64,000 bases of DNA. Source: Roseitranquillus sp963749675. Lineage in GTDB: Bacteria > Pseudomonadota > Alphaproteobacteria > Rhodobacterales > Rhodobacteraceae. The position numbers were made by a program, and so were the translations under genes. Shown one piece after another: positions 32,916 to 42,144 of this stretch (position 1 is its first letter; each line of letters starts with the position of its first letter). Under the pieces are notes generated by a model. That model ran no database searches. It was not told the DNA's origin and worked only from the letters and a program-made list of their open reading frames with translations. Location: NCBI GenBank assembly GCA_963749675.1, contig CAVVNT010000010.1, positions 1,132,431 through 1,196,430 of the forward strand, written 5' to 3'.

Positions 32916-34088
32916 TCACGCGTAATCAACCCAGACGCCGCCCTGGTCGGCGGAGCGAACGCAGTTCGCGACCCAGCGAACGCCCGCGACGCCGGCCTCG
33001 ATGCCGGGATAGTGGATCCCTGACAGCGCTTCGGCCCGGCCCTTGTCCGTCGCCTCCATGGCGACGGCGAAGCGGTCGTAGAGGTTCGCCCAGGCATCGA
33101 ACAGACCTTCGGGATGGCCGGCGCCGATCCGGTCCTCGGCCAGCGCCGCAGGATGAAGATAGACCATGTTGCGCTCGAGGATGCGGACGGGCTCGTCCTG
33201 CACCTCGTAGCGCAGCTGGTTGGGGTGCTCGTCCCACCACTCGACGCTGGCCCTCTCGCCCACGATCCGCACCTTCTGCGAGTGCGTGGCCCCGGCGTTC
33301 ACGGCACTGGCCCAGAGCTGGCCGAAAGCTCCGGTGTCGTACTCCATCAGCACGACCGCGTTGTCCTCCAGCGGCGCGCGGCTCTTCACGAAGCTCTGCC
33401 GGGCGCACATCAGCCGGCTGATCCTGAGGTCAGGGCAGATCAGCTCGGAGATGAACAGCGGATGCGTGGCGAGATCGCCGAGAACGTAGCTCGGGCCCGC
33501 GAACCTGGGATCGACGCGCCATTTCACCGCCGGGCTCTGCTCCTCGACTGGCGCCGAGTGGAAGCCGTGAGCGAACTGGAGATTGACGAGGCGGACCTCG
33601 CCCAGCTCCCCCGCCGCCACCATCTCGCGCGCCTGCTCGATCATCTGGTACCCGGAATACCCGTACGTTACCCCGACGACGCGCTTCCGCGCGCGGGCCA
33701 GCGCCTGGAGCTCCTCGGCCTGCTCGACGGTGAAGGTCAGCGGCTTCTCGCAGACGACATGGAGGTCGTGTTCCAGCGCCGCCCCGGTGATCTCGTAGTG
33801 CGTGTTGTTCGGCGTCGCGACCGAGACCGCCTGGATACCATCCGTCCGCTCCGCCTCGGCGTCGAACATCGCGGAATAGGTCTCGTAGCACCGCTCCGGC
33901 ACGACGCCGAGCTCGACGCCGAATTGCCGCCCGCGCACCGGGTCGAGGTCGAAGGCGCCGGCGACAAGGTCGAAGTTCCGGTCGCGCAGCGCCGCGCAGC
34001 GATGGATGTAGCCGATCTGGCTGCCACGCCCGCCGCCGACCATCGCCCAGCGAATCGGCGCCTCAACCCTCTTGCCCCCGTAGATCAT
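32916..34088 (-). CDS. Gfo/Idh/MocA family dehydrogenase
   Basis: Oxidoreductase of 390 residues. Starts MIYGGKRVEAPIRWAMVGGG with the Rossmann glycines, EKP motif VVCEKPLTFTVEQAEEL, and LGDLATHPLFISELI. The start at 34088 has GGGAGG nine bases upstream; an in-frame ATG at 34301 would include the regulatory region. It belongs to the longer subclass seen in inositol and sugar-acid loci. It is divergent from the RpiR regulator, with an operator candidate between them. Confidence 0.85.
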   Translation of the reverse strand: MIYGGKRVEAPIRWAMVGGGRGSQIGYIHRCAALRDRNFDLVAGAFDLDPVRGRQFGVELGVVPERCYETYSAMFDAEAERTDGIQAVSVATPNNTHYEITGAALEHDLHVVCEKPLTFTVEQAEELQALARARKRVVGVTYGYSGYQMIEQAREMVAAGELGEVRLVNLQFAHGFHSAPVEEQSPAVKWRVDPRFAGPSYVLGDLATHPLFISELICPDLRISRLMCARQSFVKSRAPLEDNAVVLMEYDTGAFGQLWASAVNAGATHSQKVRIVGERASVEWWDEHPNQLRYEVQDEPVRILERNMVYLHPAALAEDRIGAGHPEGLFDAWANLYDRFAVAMEATDKGRAEALSGIHYPGIEAGVAGVRWVANCVRSADQGGVWVDYA

Positions 34089-34250
34089 TGTTGGTCCTCC
34101 CTCGGAACTCCGACGCTCCATAGGTAGTCGCGGCTCGCCTCGACGCAGGCAAGAGGGCCTGACCGCGCGCGGGCACCGCCCAAGCCGGGCTGCAGAACCC
34201 GTCGGGCTACCCTGAGACCATGTGAGCCGCAAGTCGCCATCTCCCGATCT

Positions 34251-34264
34251 GGAGCGTATGTTCC
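34251..34264. promoter_or_regulatory. Candidate IolR-like operator 1
   Basis: GGAGCGTATGTTCC matches GGAA-N6-TTCC, the motif reported for the RpiR-type IolR of Sinorhizobium meliloti, with one mismatch. It overlaps the perfect inverted repeat GTATG-TTC-CATAC (34256-34268). It lies between the divergent dehydrogenase (start 34088) and regulator (start 34349), where an autoregulatory operator would be expected. Confidence 0.5.
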
Positions 34265-34348
34265 ATACTGGCGGCTGATCGACGTAGTTCATTATTGGCA
34301 TTTTTGTTCTACGGTGGCAGTCTCAGGTCGCGCCGACAGGGAGGGTAC

Positions 34349-35173
34349 ATGCTCGAGACTGAACGTCCGGCGCAGCCACCGACCTCGGCAGACGAGGTTC
34401 GCGAGCGGACCCTGGCCGTCCTGCCGAATCTGCCCAAGCGTCTCAGGCAATGCGCCGACTTTCTGCTTGGGCACCCCGAAAAGATCGCGGTATCCACGGT
34501 GGCCGAGCTCGCAAGCGGCGCCGGGGTCCAACCTTCGGCGCTGATGCGCTTCTGCCAGGTGATCGGGTTCTCCGGGTTCTCGGAGATGCAGCGGCTCTTC
34601 CGGAACGACTATGCCGAGCGCTGGCCCGACTACGCCACGCGGCTCGAGCGCTTGCGCGACCGTGACGGGCAAGTCCCGCAATTGCTCCTCGATTTCATCG
34701 GGGCAGGGCACAAATCCCTGAACTTGCTGGCGGAAACCATCGATTTCGCGGCGCTGGAGCGATCCGTCTCGTTGCTGCGGGAGGCGGAGACGATCCATCT
34801 CGTCGGCCTCCGACGATCATTTCCCGTGGCGAGCTACCTCTTCTACGTCTTCGAGAAGATGCGGATTCCGGCCGTCCTGCACGGCGCCCCCGGCGGACTC
34901 GATTCGGAGAGTTCTATCCGCACCGGAGACGTTGCAATCGTCATCACCGTGGCGCCGTATTCCGCCGAGGCGGTGTCGCGCGCGCGGCACTCCGCGGACA
35001 AGGGCGTTCCCGTCGTCGGGATAACCGACGGCACAGACAGCCCCATCGTGGGCATCCCCGGCGAGACACTCTGGATCCGCGAAGTCGATGTCGGCGCGTT
35101 CAGGGCCCTTTCCGCGACCCTGACGCTTGCGACCGCGCTGGCGGTCGCGGTCGGTGCGGAAAGGGCTCGTTAA
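34349..35173 (+). CDS. RpiR-family transcriptional regulator (IolR-like)
   Basis: DNA-binding regulator of 274 residues. N-terminal HTH_6 domain (LPKRLRQCADFLLGHPEKIAVSTVAELASGAGVQPSALMRFCQ region) and C-terminal SIS sugar-phosphate domain (ETIHLVGLRRSFPVASYLFYVFEKM; SESSIRTGDVAIVITVAPYS). The ATG at 34349 has GGGAGGG at the usual distance. Its place between the two inositol operons and next to two similar operator candidates points to control of inositol catabolism by a phosphorylated intermediate. Confidence 0.85.
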   Translation: MLETERPAQPPTSADEVRERTLAVLPNLPKRLRQCADFLLGHPEKIAVSTVAELASGAGVQPSALMRFCQVIGFSGFSEMQRLFRNDYAERWPDYATRLERLRDRDGQVPQLLLDFIGAGHKSLNLLAETIDFAALERSVSLLREAETIHLVGLRRSFPVASYLFYVFEKMRIPAVLHGAPGGLDSESSIRTGDVAIVITVAPYSAEAVSRARHSADKGVPVVGITDGTDSPIVGIPGETLWIREVDVGAFRALSATLTLATALAVAVGAERAR

Positions 35174-35196
35174 GATTTTTCTTGCGCGGCTCTATA

Positions 35197-35214
35197 GAAT
35201 AGAATATCTATTCC
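35197..35214. promoter_or_regulatory. Candidate IolR-like operator 2 before the main iol operon
   Basis: GAATAGAATATCTATTC (35197-35213) is a near-perfect 7-3-7 palindrome in an AT-rich pocket. The overlapping AGAATATCTATTCC (35201-35214) fits GGAA-N6-TTCC with one mismatch. It lies 76 bases before the first gene of the 13-gene operon. Confidence 0.55.
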
Positions 35215-35289
35215 ATTACGGGTAGGTGCCGGCCTTCGTGGAGACCGCGATGGTCCCGAGTGACGAGACAGGGAGGAGGATCCGGAACC

Positions 35290-36111
35290 ATGTTGCCCTT
35301 TGCGCTCAACCACATGACTGTGCCGGGGCTGGGCTACCGGCAGCTCTTCGACCTCGCGAAGTCGCTTGGCTGCATGGGGGTCGAGCTCAGGAACGATCTC
35401 GACCGGCCGCTCTTCGACGGCGAAGATCCCGCCGCGGTTCGTGGCGCGGCGAAGGAGCGCGGGCTCCGGATCGTGGGGCTGTCCCAGGTCTACCCCTTCA
35501 ATTCATGGTCGAACGCGGTTCGCGTCGAAGTCCTTTCCCTGATCGAGAACGGCCGTGCCTGCGGCGCGGAGACCATCAGTCTGATCCCGCGCAACGACGG
35601 GAAGGGCATGGCCGATGGCGAACGGCAGCAGAATGCCCGTGCCGCGCTCGCCGAGGTCAAGCCGATGCTCGAGCAGGCTGGCATGGTCGCTCTGGTCGAG
35701 CCGCTGGGCTTTCCGCTCACGACGTCGCTCGGGGACAAGGCCGAAGCGCTCGCCCTCATCGACGATGTCGGCGGCGGGGACGTCTTCAAGCTCGTGCATG
35801 ACACATTTCACCACTACCTCGCCGGCGGCGGACCGTTCTTTCCCGAGCGCACCGGCATCGTCCACGTCTCGGGCATCGTCGACAGCGACCTGGCGCTGGA
35901 GGAGATCGCCGATGCGCACCGCATTCTGGTCGACGACCGCGACCGCCTCGGCAACGTCGAGCAGATCATCGCGCTCCGGCGCGGAGGGTACCAGGGGCCG
36001 ATTTCGATCGAGGCATTCTCGCCGGAGGTGCATCGCCTGGACGATCCAGCGCGGGCGCTGAGGCAGACAATGGAGCACATTCAGTCATCGGTCGCCGCGG
36101 CGGCCGCCTGA
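35290..36111 (+). CDS. TIM-barrel sugar isomerase/epimerase (IolI-like)
   Basis: Xylose-isomerase-like TIM barrel of 273 residues, first gene of the right inositol operon. It starts MLPFALNHMTVPGLGYRQLF after GGAGGAGG. Metal-ligand-like positions are EPLGFPLT, KLVHDTFHHYLAGG, IVHVSGI and SIEAFSPEV. IolI-type inosose isomerases have this fold and context. The exact inositol derivative is not deducible. Confidence 0.78.
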   Translation: MLPFALNHMTVPGLGYRQLFDLAKSLGCMGVELRNDLDRPLFDGEDPAAVRGAAKERGLRIVGLSQVYPFNSWSNAVRVEVLSLIENGRACGAETISLIPRNDGKGMADGERQQNARAALAEVKPMLEQAGMVALVEPLGFPLTTSLGDKAEALALIDDVGGGDVFKLVHDTFHHYLAGGGPFFPERTGIVHVSGIVDSDLALEEIADAHRILVDDRDRLGNVEQIIALRRGGYQGPISIEAFSPEVHRLDDPARALRQTMEHIQSSVAAAAA

Positions 36112-36180
36112 ATCCGCGTCGCCATCGACGCGATCCGGCAAGAGTGACGGTGAGCCGGACACCGACGGAGGAGGAAACAC

Positions 36181-37126
36181 ATGAAGAGAACGATAATTGC
36201 AGGGGGGCTGCTGTCGCTTCTGTCGACGACGGCGATGGCAGAGACGATCGGCGTATCGATGGCGCTTTTCGACGACAACTTCCTGACCGTGCTCAGGAAC
36301 GGCATGGTCGAATATGCCGACTCGCTTGATGGCGTCGACATCCAGGTCGAGGACGCGCAGGACGACGTCGCGCGCCAGCTCGACCAGATCAACAACTTCG
36401 TCGCGAGCGGAGTCGACGCGATCGTCGTCAACCCGGTCGACACCTCGGCCACGCAGGCGATGTCGGACGCCGCCGCGAGCGCGGGCGTGCCGCTGGTCTA
36501 CGTCAATCGCGAGCCGATCAACGTCGACGCGCTGCCCGACAACCAGGCCTTCGTCGCCTCCGACGAGCGCGAGTTCGGGCACCCTCGAGACGATCGAGAT
36601 CTGCGACATCCTCGCCGCCGCCGGCAAGGATCCGGCCGACGTCTACATCCTGATGGGCCAGCTTTCGAACCAGGCGGCGCAAATGCGCACGCAGGACATT
36701 GACGACGTGATGGAGAGCGGCCAGTGCGCCGTCGAGCTCAACGTCATCGACCGCCAGACCGCCAACTGGTCGCGCGACGAAGCGCAGGACCTGATGACCA
36801 ACTGGCTGTCGACTGGCCAGCCGTTCGACGCGGTGATCTCGAACAACGACGAGATGGCGATCGGCGCGATCCAGGCCATGAAGGCCTCCGGGATCTCGAT
36901 GGACGACGTCGTCGTGGGCGGCATCGACGCCACCCGTGACGCGCTCCTCGCGATGGCGGGGGGCGAGCTCGACGTCACCGTCTTCCAGGACGCGGCGGGG
37001 CAGGGCATCGGCGCGGTCGATGCCGCGCTCGCGCTCGCGCGAGGAGAGGATGTCGAGCAGAAGGTCTACGTCCCGTTCCAGTTGGTGACGCCGGAGAATA
37101 TGTCGGAGTTCACGAGCGAGAACTGA
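36181..37126 (+). pseudogene. Sugar/inositol ABC transporter binding protein 1, one frameshift
   Basis: Periplasmic receptor of the RbsB type, about 314 residues when repaired. Signal peptide MKRTIIAGGLLSLLSTTAMA, then GVSMALFDDNFLTVLRNGM and VASGVDAIVVNPVDTSATQA. The frame breaks near 36574: DEREFGHP should be DERESGTLETIEIC. The paralogue at 44881 has exactly that spacing (NEINSGTMQTEEVC), so one extra T is the cause. The C-terminal half (QTANWSRDEAQDLMTNWL, ISNNDEMAIGAIQAMKASG) is intact. It feeds the permease and ATPase that follow. Confidence 0.88.
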
Positions 37127-37217
37127 TTCCCCGATCCGGCAGACCCGAGGCGGCGCCAGGTCGGCGCCGCCTCATAGCAGCGCGGCGGCGGTGCCGCACC
37201 TCAAGGGAGGAACCAGG

Positions 37218-38291
37218 ATGGCCGAGGCATCTCACGGGGTCGGCGGGCTGACGTTCGATACGTCGAAGCGCAACCTGCCGCCCGAGGCGGGGGTGGCCAT
37301 CGCCCTCGTTCTCATCGTCGTCGTCTTCGAGGTGCTGGGCCGCCTCCTGATGAACGACAGCTTTCTCTTCAACACGCGCGAGAACGTCGAAGGTCTCTTC
37401 AACACGGCCCGTCTGCAGATCATCATCCTGCAGGTCTCGATCATCGGCATCATCGCGCTCGGCGTGACGCAGGTGATCATCACCGGGGGCATCGACCTGT
37501 CCTCGGGCTCCGTCGTCGCGGCCACCGCGATGATCGCGATGAGTTTCGCCCAGGTCGGCGAGATCAACGGAATGGAGAACACGCGCGCCGTCTTCGGCAG
37601 CGGATGGGTCGACCTGCCGGTGATCATTCCATGCGTCGTGGCCCTCGCGTGCGGCCTCTTCGCGGGGGCGATAAACGGGCTGCTGATCGCCTACACCGGC
37701 ATACCGCCGTTCATCGCGACGCTGGGCATGATGGTGTCTGCGCGCGGCGTGGCGAAGTGGTGGACCGCGGGTCAGCCGGTCTCGTTCCCGACCGAGAGCT
37801 ACGCCTCGATCGGCTCGGGCATGATGCCGGTCTTCATCTTCATCTTCCTGGCGATCCTCTTCCACCTGATCCTGCGCTACACCGTCTACGGCAAGCACAC
37901 TTACGCCATCGGCTCGAACGAGGCTGCGGCGCGGATGTCGGGCATCAAGGTCGCCCGCCACAAGGTGATGGTCTACTCCATCGCGGGCCTGCTGGCCGGT
38001 GTCGCGGCCCTCGTCCTCAGCTCCAAGAACCTGACCGCACAGGCAGGGATGGGCATGATGTACGAGCTCGACGCCATCGCGATGGCGGTGATCGGCGGCA
38101 TCTCGCTGCAGGGCGGACGCGGCTCGATCCCCGGCACCGTGCTCGGCGCGCTGATCTTCGGCGTCATCATCTCCGGTTTCACGTTCCTGCGCCTCGACGC
38201 CTACTACCAGGAGATGGTCAAGGGCGCGATCATCGTCGGCGCCGTGGTGCTCGATCAATGGCGGCAGCGCCGCGCCGCAGCCAAGGCCTGA
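37218..38291 (+). CDS. Sugar/inositol ABC transporter permease
   Basis: Inner-membrane permease of the RbsC/BPD_transp_2 type, 357 residues and about eight to ten spans. Typical parts: LGVTQVIITGGIDLSSGSVVA, AYTGIPPFIATLGMMVSARGV, and YAIGSNEAAARMSGIKVARHK, the ATPase-contact loop. The ATG at 37218 has GGAGG seven bases upstream. It is followed by a single-domain ATPase, as in fructose (Frc) and inositol importers. Confidence 0.92.
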   Translation: MAEASHGVGGLTFDTSKRNLPPEAGVAIALVLIVVVFEVLGRLLMNDSFLFNTRENVEGLFNTARLQIIILQVSIIGIIALGVTQVIITGGIDLSSGSVVAATAMIAMSFAQVGEINGMENTRAVFGSGWVDLPVIIPCVVALACGLFAGAINGLLIAYTGIPPFIATLGMMVSARGVAKWWTAGQPVSFPTESYASIGSGMMPVFIFIFLAILFHLILRYTVYGKHTYAIGSNEAAARMSGIKVARHKVMVYSIAGLLAGVAALVLSSKNLTAQAGMGMMYELDAIAMAVIGGISLQGGRGSIPGTVLGALIFGVIISGFTFLRLDAYYQEMVKGAIIVGAVVLDQWRQRRAAAKA

Positions 38292-38302
38292 GGGAGGATA
38301 TC

Positions 38303-39133
38303 ATGGCAAGCGACGTCCAGACCAACATCTCCGGCGAGAGTGCTCCGCACTCCGCCACCGCCGCGGGCGAAGTGGTGCTTCGGACCGAGGGACTGACCAA
38401 GCACTACGGCGGGGTCCACGCGCTGCAGGACGCGAACTTCGAGGTCCGCCGCGGCGAGCACGTGGCGATCATGGGCGACAACGGGGCCGGCAAGTCGACC
38501 TTCGTCCGCCAGATCACCGCGGTCGAGCAGCGGACCTCGGGCAAGGTCTGGTTCGACGGCCAGTACGTCGAGTTCGACGGCCCGCTCGAGGCCCGCGAGG
38601 CGGGGATCGAGACGGTGTTCCAGACCCTCGCGCTGGCCGACCACCTCGACGTACCGGATAACCTGTTCCTCGGGCGCGAGAAGGTGCTCTTCAAGCTCGG
38701 CCCCTTCTCGATCCTCGACTACAAGGGCATGAAGCAGGCCACGATGGCGGGGCTGGAGAAGACCGGCGTCAAGATCCCCAACCTGTCGAACACCATCCAG
38801 TACATGTCGGGCGGCCAGCGGCAGTGCGTGGCGATCGCCCGCACCGCCACGTTCCACTCCAAGCTCACCATCATGGACGAGCCGACGGCGGCACTCGGCG
38901 TGCAGGAGACCGCGCAGGTCGAGAACATCATTCGCACGCTGAAGGAGCAGGGCGAGCCCCTGATCCTGATCAGCCACAACATGCGGCAAGTGATGGAACT
39001 CTGTGACCGGATCGTCGTGTTCCGCCGCGGCCGGATCTGCGCCAACCTCCTCAAGGAGGAGACGGACGGCCAGGACGTCGTCGCCTACATCACCGGCGCC
39101 AAGACCCAGGACGAGTGCGCCGACGCCGCCTAG
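38303..39133 (+). CDS. Sugar/inositol ABC transporter ATP-binding protein
   Basis: ATPase of 276 residues with Walker A GDNGAGKSTFVRQ, Q-loop region TVFQTLALADHLDVPDNLFLGRE, signature YMSGGQRQCVAIARTA, Walker B LTIMDEPTAAL and switch His in LISHNMRQVMELC. It has only one nucleotide-binding domain, unlike the double-length RbsA/XylG ATPases, so it should act as a homodimer. GGGAGGA precedes the start at 38303. Confidence 0.92.
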   Translation: MASDVQTNISGESAPHSATAAGEVVLRTEGLTKHYGGVHALQDANFEVRRGEHVAIMGDNGAGKSTFVRQITAVEQRTSGKVWFDGQYVEFDGPLEAREAGIETVFQTLALADHLDVPDNLFLGREKVLFKLGPFSILDYKGMKQATMAGLEKTGVKIPNLSNTIQYMSGGQRQCVAIARTATFHSKLTIMDEPTAALGVQETAQVENIIRTLKEQGEPLILISHNMRQVMELCDRIVVFRRGRICANLLKEETDGQDVVAYITGAKTQDECADAA

Positions 39134-39218
39134 GCCCGCATCGCGGGGGCGTCGTCGCCGGCGCCCCTCCACGTCCACCACACGGCGCACCCGCTGCGCT
39201 CAACAGGAGGAGTTCGCC

Positions 39219-40235
39219 ATGGCCTTGAATTTCGCCATTCTCGGCGCAGGCCGTATCGGAAAGGTCCACGCGCAAGCGGTCGCGACCACCGAAGGCGCGC
39301 GGCTCGCCGCGGTCGCCGACCCGGTCGCCGAGGCGGCCGAGGCGCTTGCCGGCAAGTACGCCGCCGCTGTCCGTACCATCGAAGAGGTCGAGAGCGCGGA
39401 CGACATCGACGCGGTCGTCATCTGCACGCCCACCGACACCCACGCTGACCTGATCGAGCGCTTCGCCCGCGCCGGCAAGGCCATTTTCTGCGAGAAGCCG
39501 GTCGATCTGTCGGTGGCGCGCGTCCGCGACTGCCTCGCCGTGGTCGAGGAGACGGGCGCCGCACTGATGGTCGGCTTCAACCGCCGCTTCGACCCGGACT
39601 TCCTGGCGCTCAAGGCGGCGATCGACGAGGGCCGCATCGGCAAGGTCGAGATGGTCACGCTGACTTCGCGCGACCCCGGCCCGCCGCCCTACGAGTACAT
39701 CGAACGCTCCGGCGGCATCTTCAAAGACATGACGATCCACGATTTCGACGTCGCCCGCTGGCTGCTGGGAGAGGAAGTCGAGACGGTCCAGGCCGCCGCT
39801 TCGGTGCTCGTCGACCCCGAGATCGGGCGCCGCGGCGACTACGACAGCGCGAACGTCATCCTGCGCACCGCCAGCGGTCGGCAATGCACCATCACCAATT
39901 CACGCCGCGCCACCTACGGCTACGACCAGCGCATCGAGGTGCTGGGCTCGGAGGGGGCGCTTTCGGTCGAGAACGTCCACCAGTCCCGCACGATGCTGGC
40001 CGGCGCGGGCGGCTACACCCGGCCGCCGCTCCTCGACTTCTTCATGACGCGCTATACCGCCGCCTATGCCGCCGAGATGGCGGCCTTCGTCCAGGCGGTG
40101 CAGACCGGCAGCGTGCCGCCGACCACCGGTCACGACGGCCTGATGGCCCTCGTCCTGGCCGAGGCGGCGCTGCGCTCTGCGCGCGATGGGCGCGCGATCC
40201 CGGTCTCGGAGGTCCGCCATGACGAAGCCGCTTGA
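39219..40235 (+). CDS. iolG: Inositol 2-dehydrogenase
   Basis: Oxidises myo-inositol to 2-keto-myo-inositol with NAD+. The 338-residue protein has the Rossmann start FAILGAGRIGKVHAQAV, EKP motif IFCEKPVDLSVARVRDCL, GFNRRFDPDFLALK, and the catalytic region FKDMTIHDFDVARWLL. These match alphaproteobacterial IolG well. AGGAGG lies nine bases before the ATG. It overlaps iolC by 17 bases. Confidence 0.92.
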   Translation: MALNFAILGAGRIGKVHAQAVATTEGARLAAVADPVAEAAEALAGKYAAAVRTIEEVESADDIDAVVICTPTDTHADLIERFARAGKAIFCEKPVDLSVARVRDCLAVVEETGAALMVGFNRRFDPDFLALKAAIDEGRIGKVEMVTLTSRDPGPPPYEYIERSGGIFKDMTIHDFDVARWLLGEEVETVQAAASVLVDPEIGRRGDYDSANVILRTASGRQCTITNSRRATYGYDQRIEVLGSEGALSVENVHQSRTMLAGAGGYTRPPLLDFFMTRYTAAYAAEMAAFVQAVQTGSVPPTTGHDGLMALVLAEAALRSARDGRAIPVSEVRHDEAA

Positions 40236-42144
40236 TCTCATCACCATCGGCCGCTCCTCGGTCGATCTCTACGGCGCGCAGATCGGCGGGCGGCTGGAGG
40301 ACATGCGGTCGTTCGAGAAGTACATCGGCGGCTCGCCCACCAACATCGCCTGCGGCACCGCCCGGCTGGGCCTCAAATCCGCCGTCATCACCGGCGTCGG
40401 CGACGAGCACATGGGCCGCTTCATCGTCGAGCAGTTGCAGCGGGAGGGCGTCGACACCCGCGGCGTCAAGACCGACCCCGATCGGCTCACCGCGCTCGTC
40501 CTCCTCGGCATCCGCGACGAGGAGCAGTTTCCGCTGATCTTCTACCGCGAGAACTGCGCCGACATGGGCCTGACCGAAGACGACATCGACGAAGGTTTCG
40601 TCGCGGAAGCTCGCGCGCTCGTCGTCACCGGCACCCACCTCAGCCACCCCCGCACCGAGGCCGCGGTGCTCAAGGCCCTCCGCCTCGCCCGCGAGAATGG
40701 CGCGCAGACCGCGCTCGACATCGACTACCGCCCGAACCTCTGGGGCGTCGCCGGCCACGGCGAGGGCGAAAGCCGCTTCGTCGCCTCCGACAAGGTGACC
40801 GCCAAGCTGCAGGCCACCCTCCACCACTTCGACCTGATCGTCGGCACGGAGGAGGAGTTCCACATCGCCGGCGGCACCACCGACACCCTCGCCGCCCTGC
40901 GCGCGGTCCGCGCGGTCTCCGCCGCCACCCTCGTCTGCAAGCGCGGCGCCGCCGGTGCCGTCGCCTTCACCGGCCCGATCCCCGACAGCCTCGACGACGG
41001 CCAGGCCGGCCCCGGCTTCCCGATCGAGGTCTTCAACGTCCTCGGCGCCGGCGACGGCTTCATGTCCGGCCTGCTCAAGGGCTGGCTGGATTCGAGGAGG
41101 GGGCCGAGGACTGGCCGACCGCCCTCAAGTACGCCAACGCCTGCGGCGCCTTCGCCGTCTCCCGCCACGGCTGCACGCCCGCCTATCCCTCCTGGGCCGA
41201 GCTCCAGTTCTTCTTCGACCGCGGCATCCGCGACCCCGCCCTTCGCAAGGACGCCGAGCTCGAACAGGTGCACTGGGCCACCAACCGCACCGGCGACTGG
41301 CCCGAGATGCGCGTCTTCGCCTTCGACCACCGCATGCAGATGGAGGAGATGGAGGGCGCCACGCCCGACAGGATCGGCACCTTCAAGACCCTCTGCCTCC
41401 GTGCCGCCGAACGCGTCGCGGGCGGCCGCCCCGGCTACGGCATCCTCTGCGACGGCCGCCTGGGGCGCGAGGCGCTCTACCGCGCCGCCGGCACCGGCCT
41501 CTGGATCGGCCGCCCCGTCGAATGGCCCGGCTCCCGCCCGCTGGAACTCGAGCCCGAGATCGGCCCCGACTGCGGCGGCCTCTCCGAATGGCCCGCCGAC
41601 CACGTCGTCAAGTGCCTCTGCTTCTGCCACCCCGACGACGACGCCGAGACCTGGGCCGACCAGATCGCCACCATCACCCGTCTCTTCGCCGCCGCCCGCC
41701 GCAACCGTCTGGAGTTCCTGCTCGAGGTCATCCCCTCGAAGGTCGGGCCGGTCGACGACGACACGACGGCGACCATCATCCAGCGGTTCTACGACGCCGG
41801 CATCTTCCCCGACTGGTGGAAGCTCGAGCCCTTCCGCACCGACGCCGCCTGGACCAGCGCCTGCGCCGGCGATCACCCGCAACGACCCCAACACCCGCGG
41901 TGTGGTCGTGCTTGGCCTCGACGCGCCGGCGCACGAACTGCAGGCAAGCTTCGCCCGCGCCGCCCGCCACCCCCTCGTCAAGGGCTTCGCGGTCGGCCGC
42001 ACGATCTTCGGTGACGCCGCGCGGGCATGGATGGCGGGCGAGATCGACGACGAGGCGGCGGTGACCGACATGGCCGAGAAGTTCGCGAGCCTCGCCGACA
42101 CTTGGGACCGGGCGCGCGCCGAAGGCAGGGAGCAGGCAGCATGA
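40219..42144 (+). pseudogene. iolC: Bifunctional IolC: deoxyketogluconokinase plus DUF2090 aldolase, two frameshifts
   Basis: Fusion of a PfkB kinase (residues 1-310: DLITIGRSSVDLYGAQIGG, IGGSPTNIACGTARLG, NVLGAGDGFMSGLLKGWL) and a DUF2090 domain (residues 330-640: MRVFAFDHRMQMEEME, LEFLLEVIPSK, VVLGLDAPAHELQASF) thought to be the matching aldolase. The frame is left near 41093 (GWLDSRRG should read GWLDFEEGAEDWPTA; a missing T) and regained near 41869 (ACAGDHP should read ACAAITRNDP; an extra base). The two errors compensate, leaving a single stop at the normal end. It is coupled to iolD by ATGA. Confidence 0.9.
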
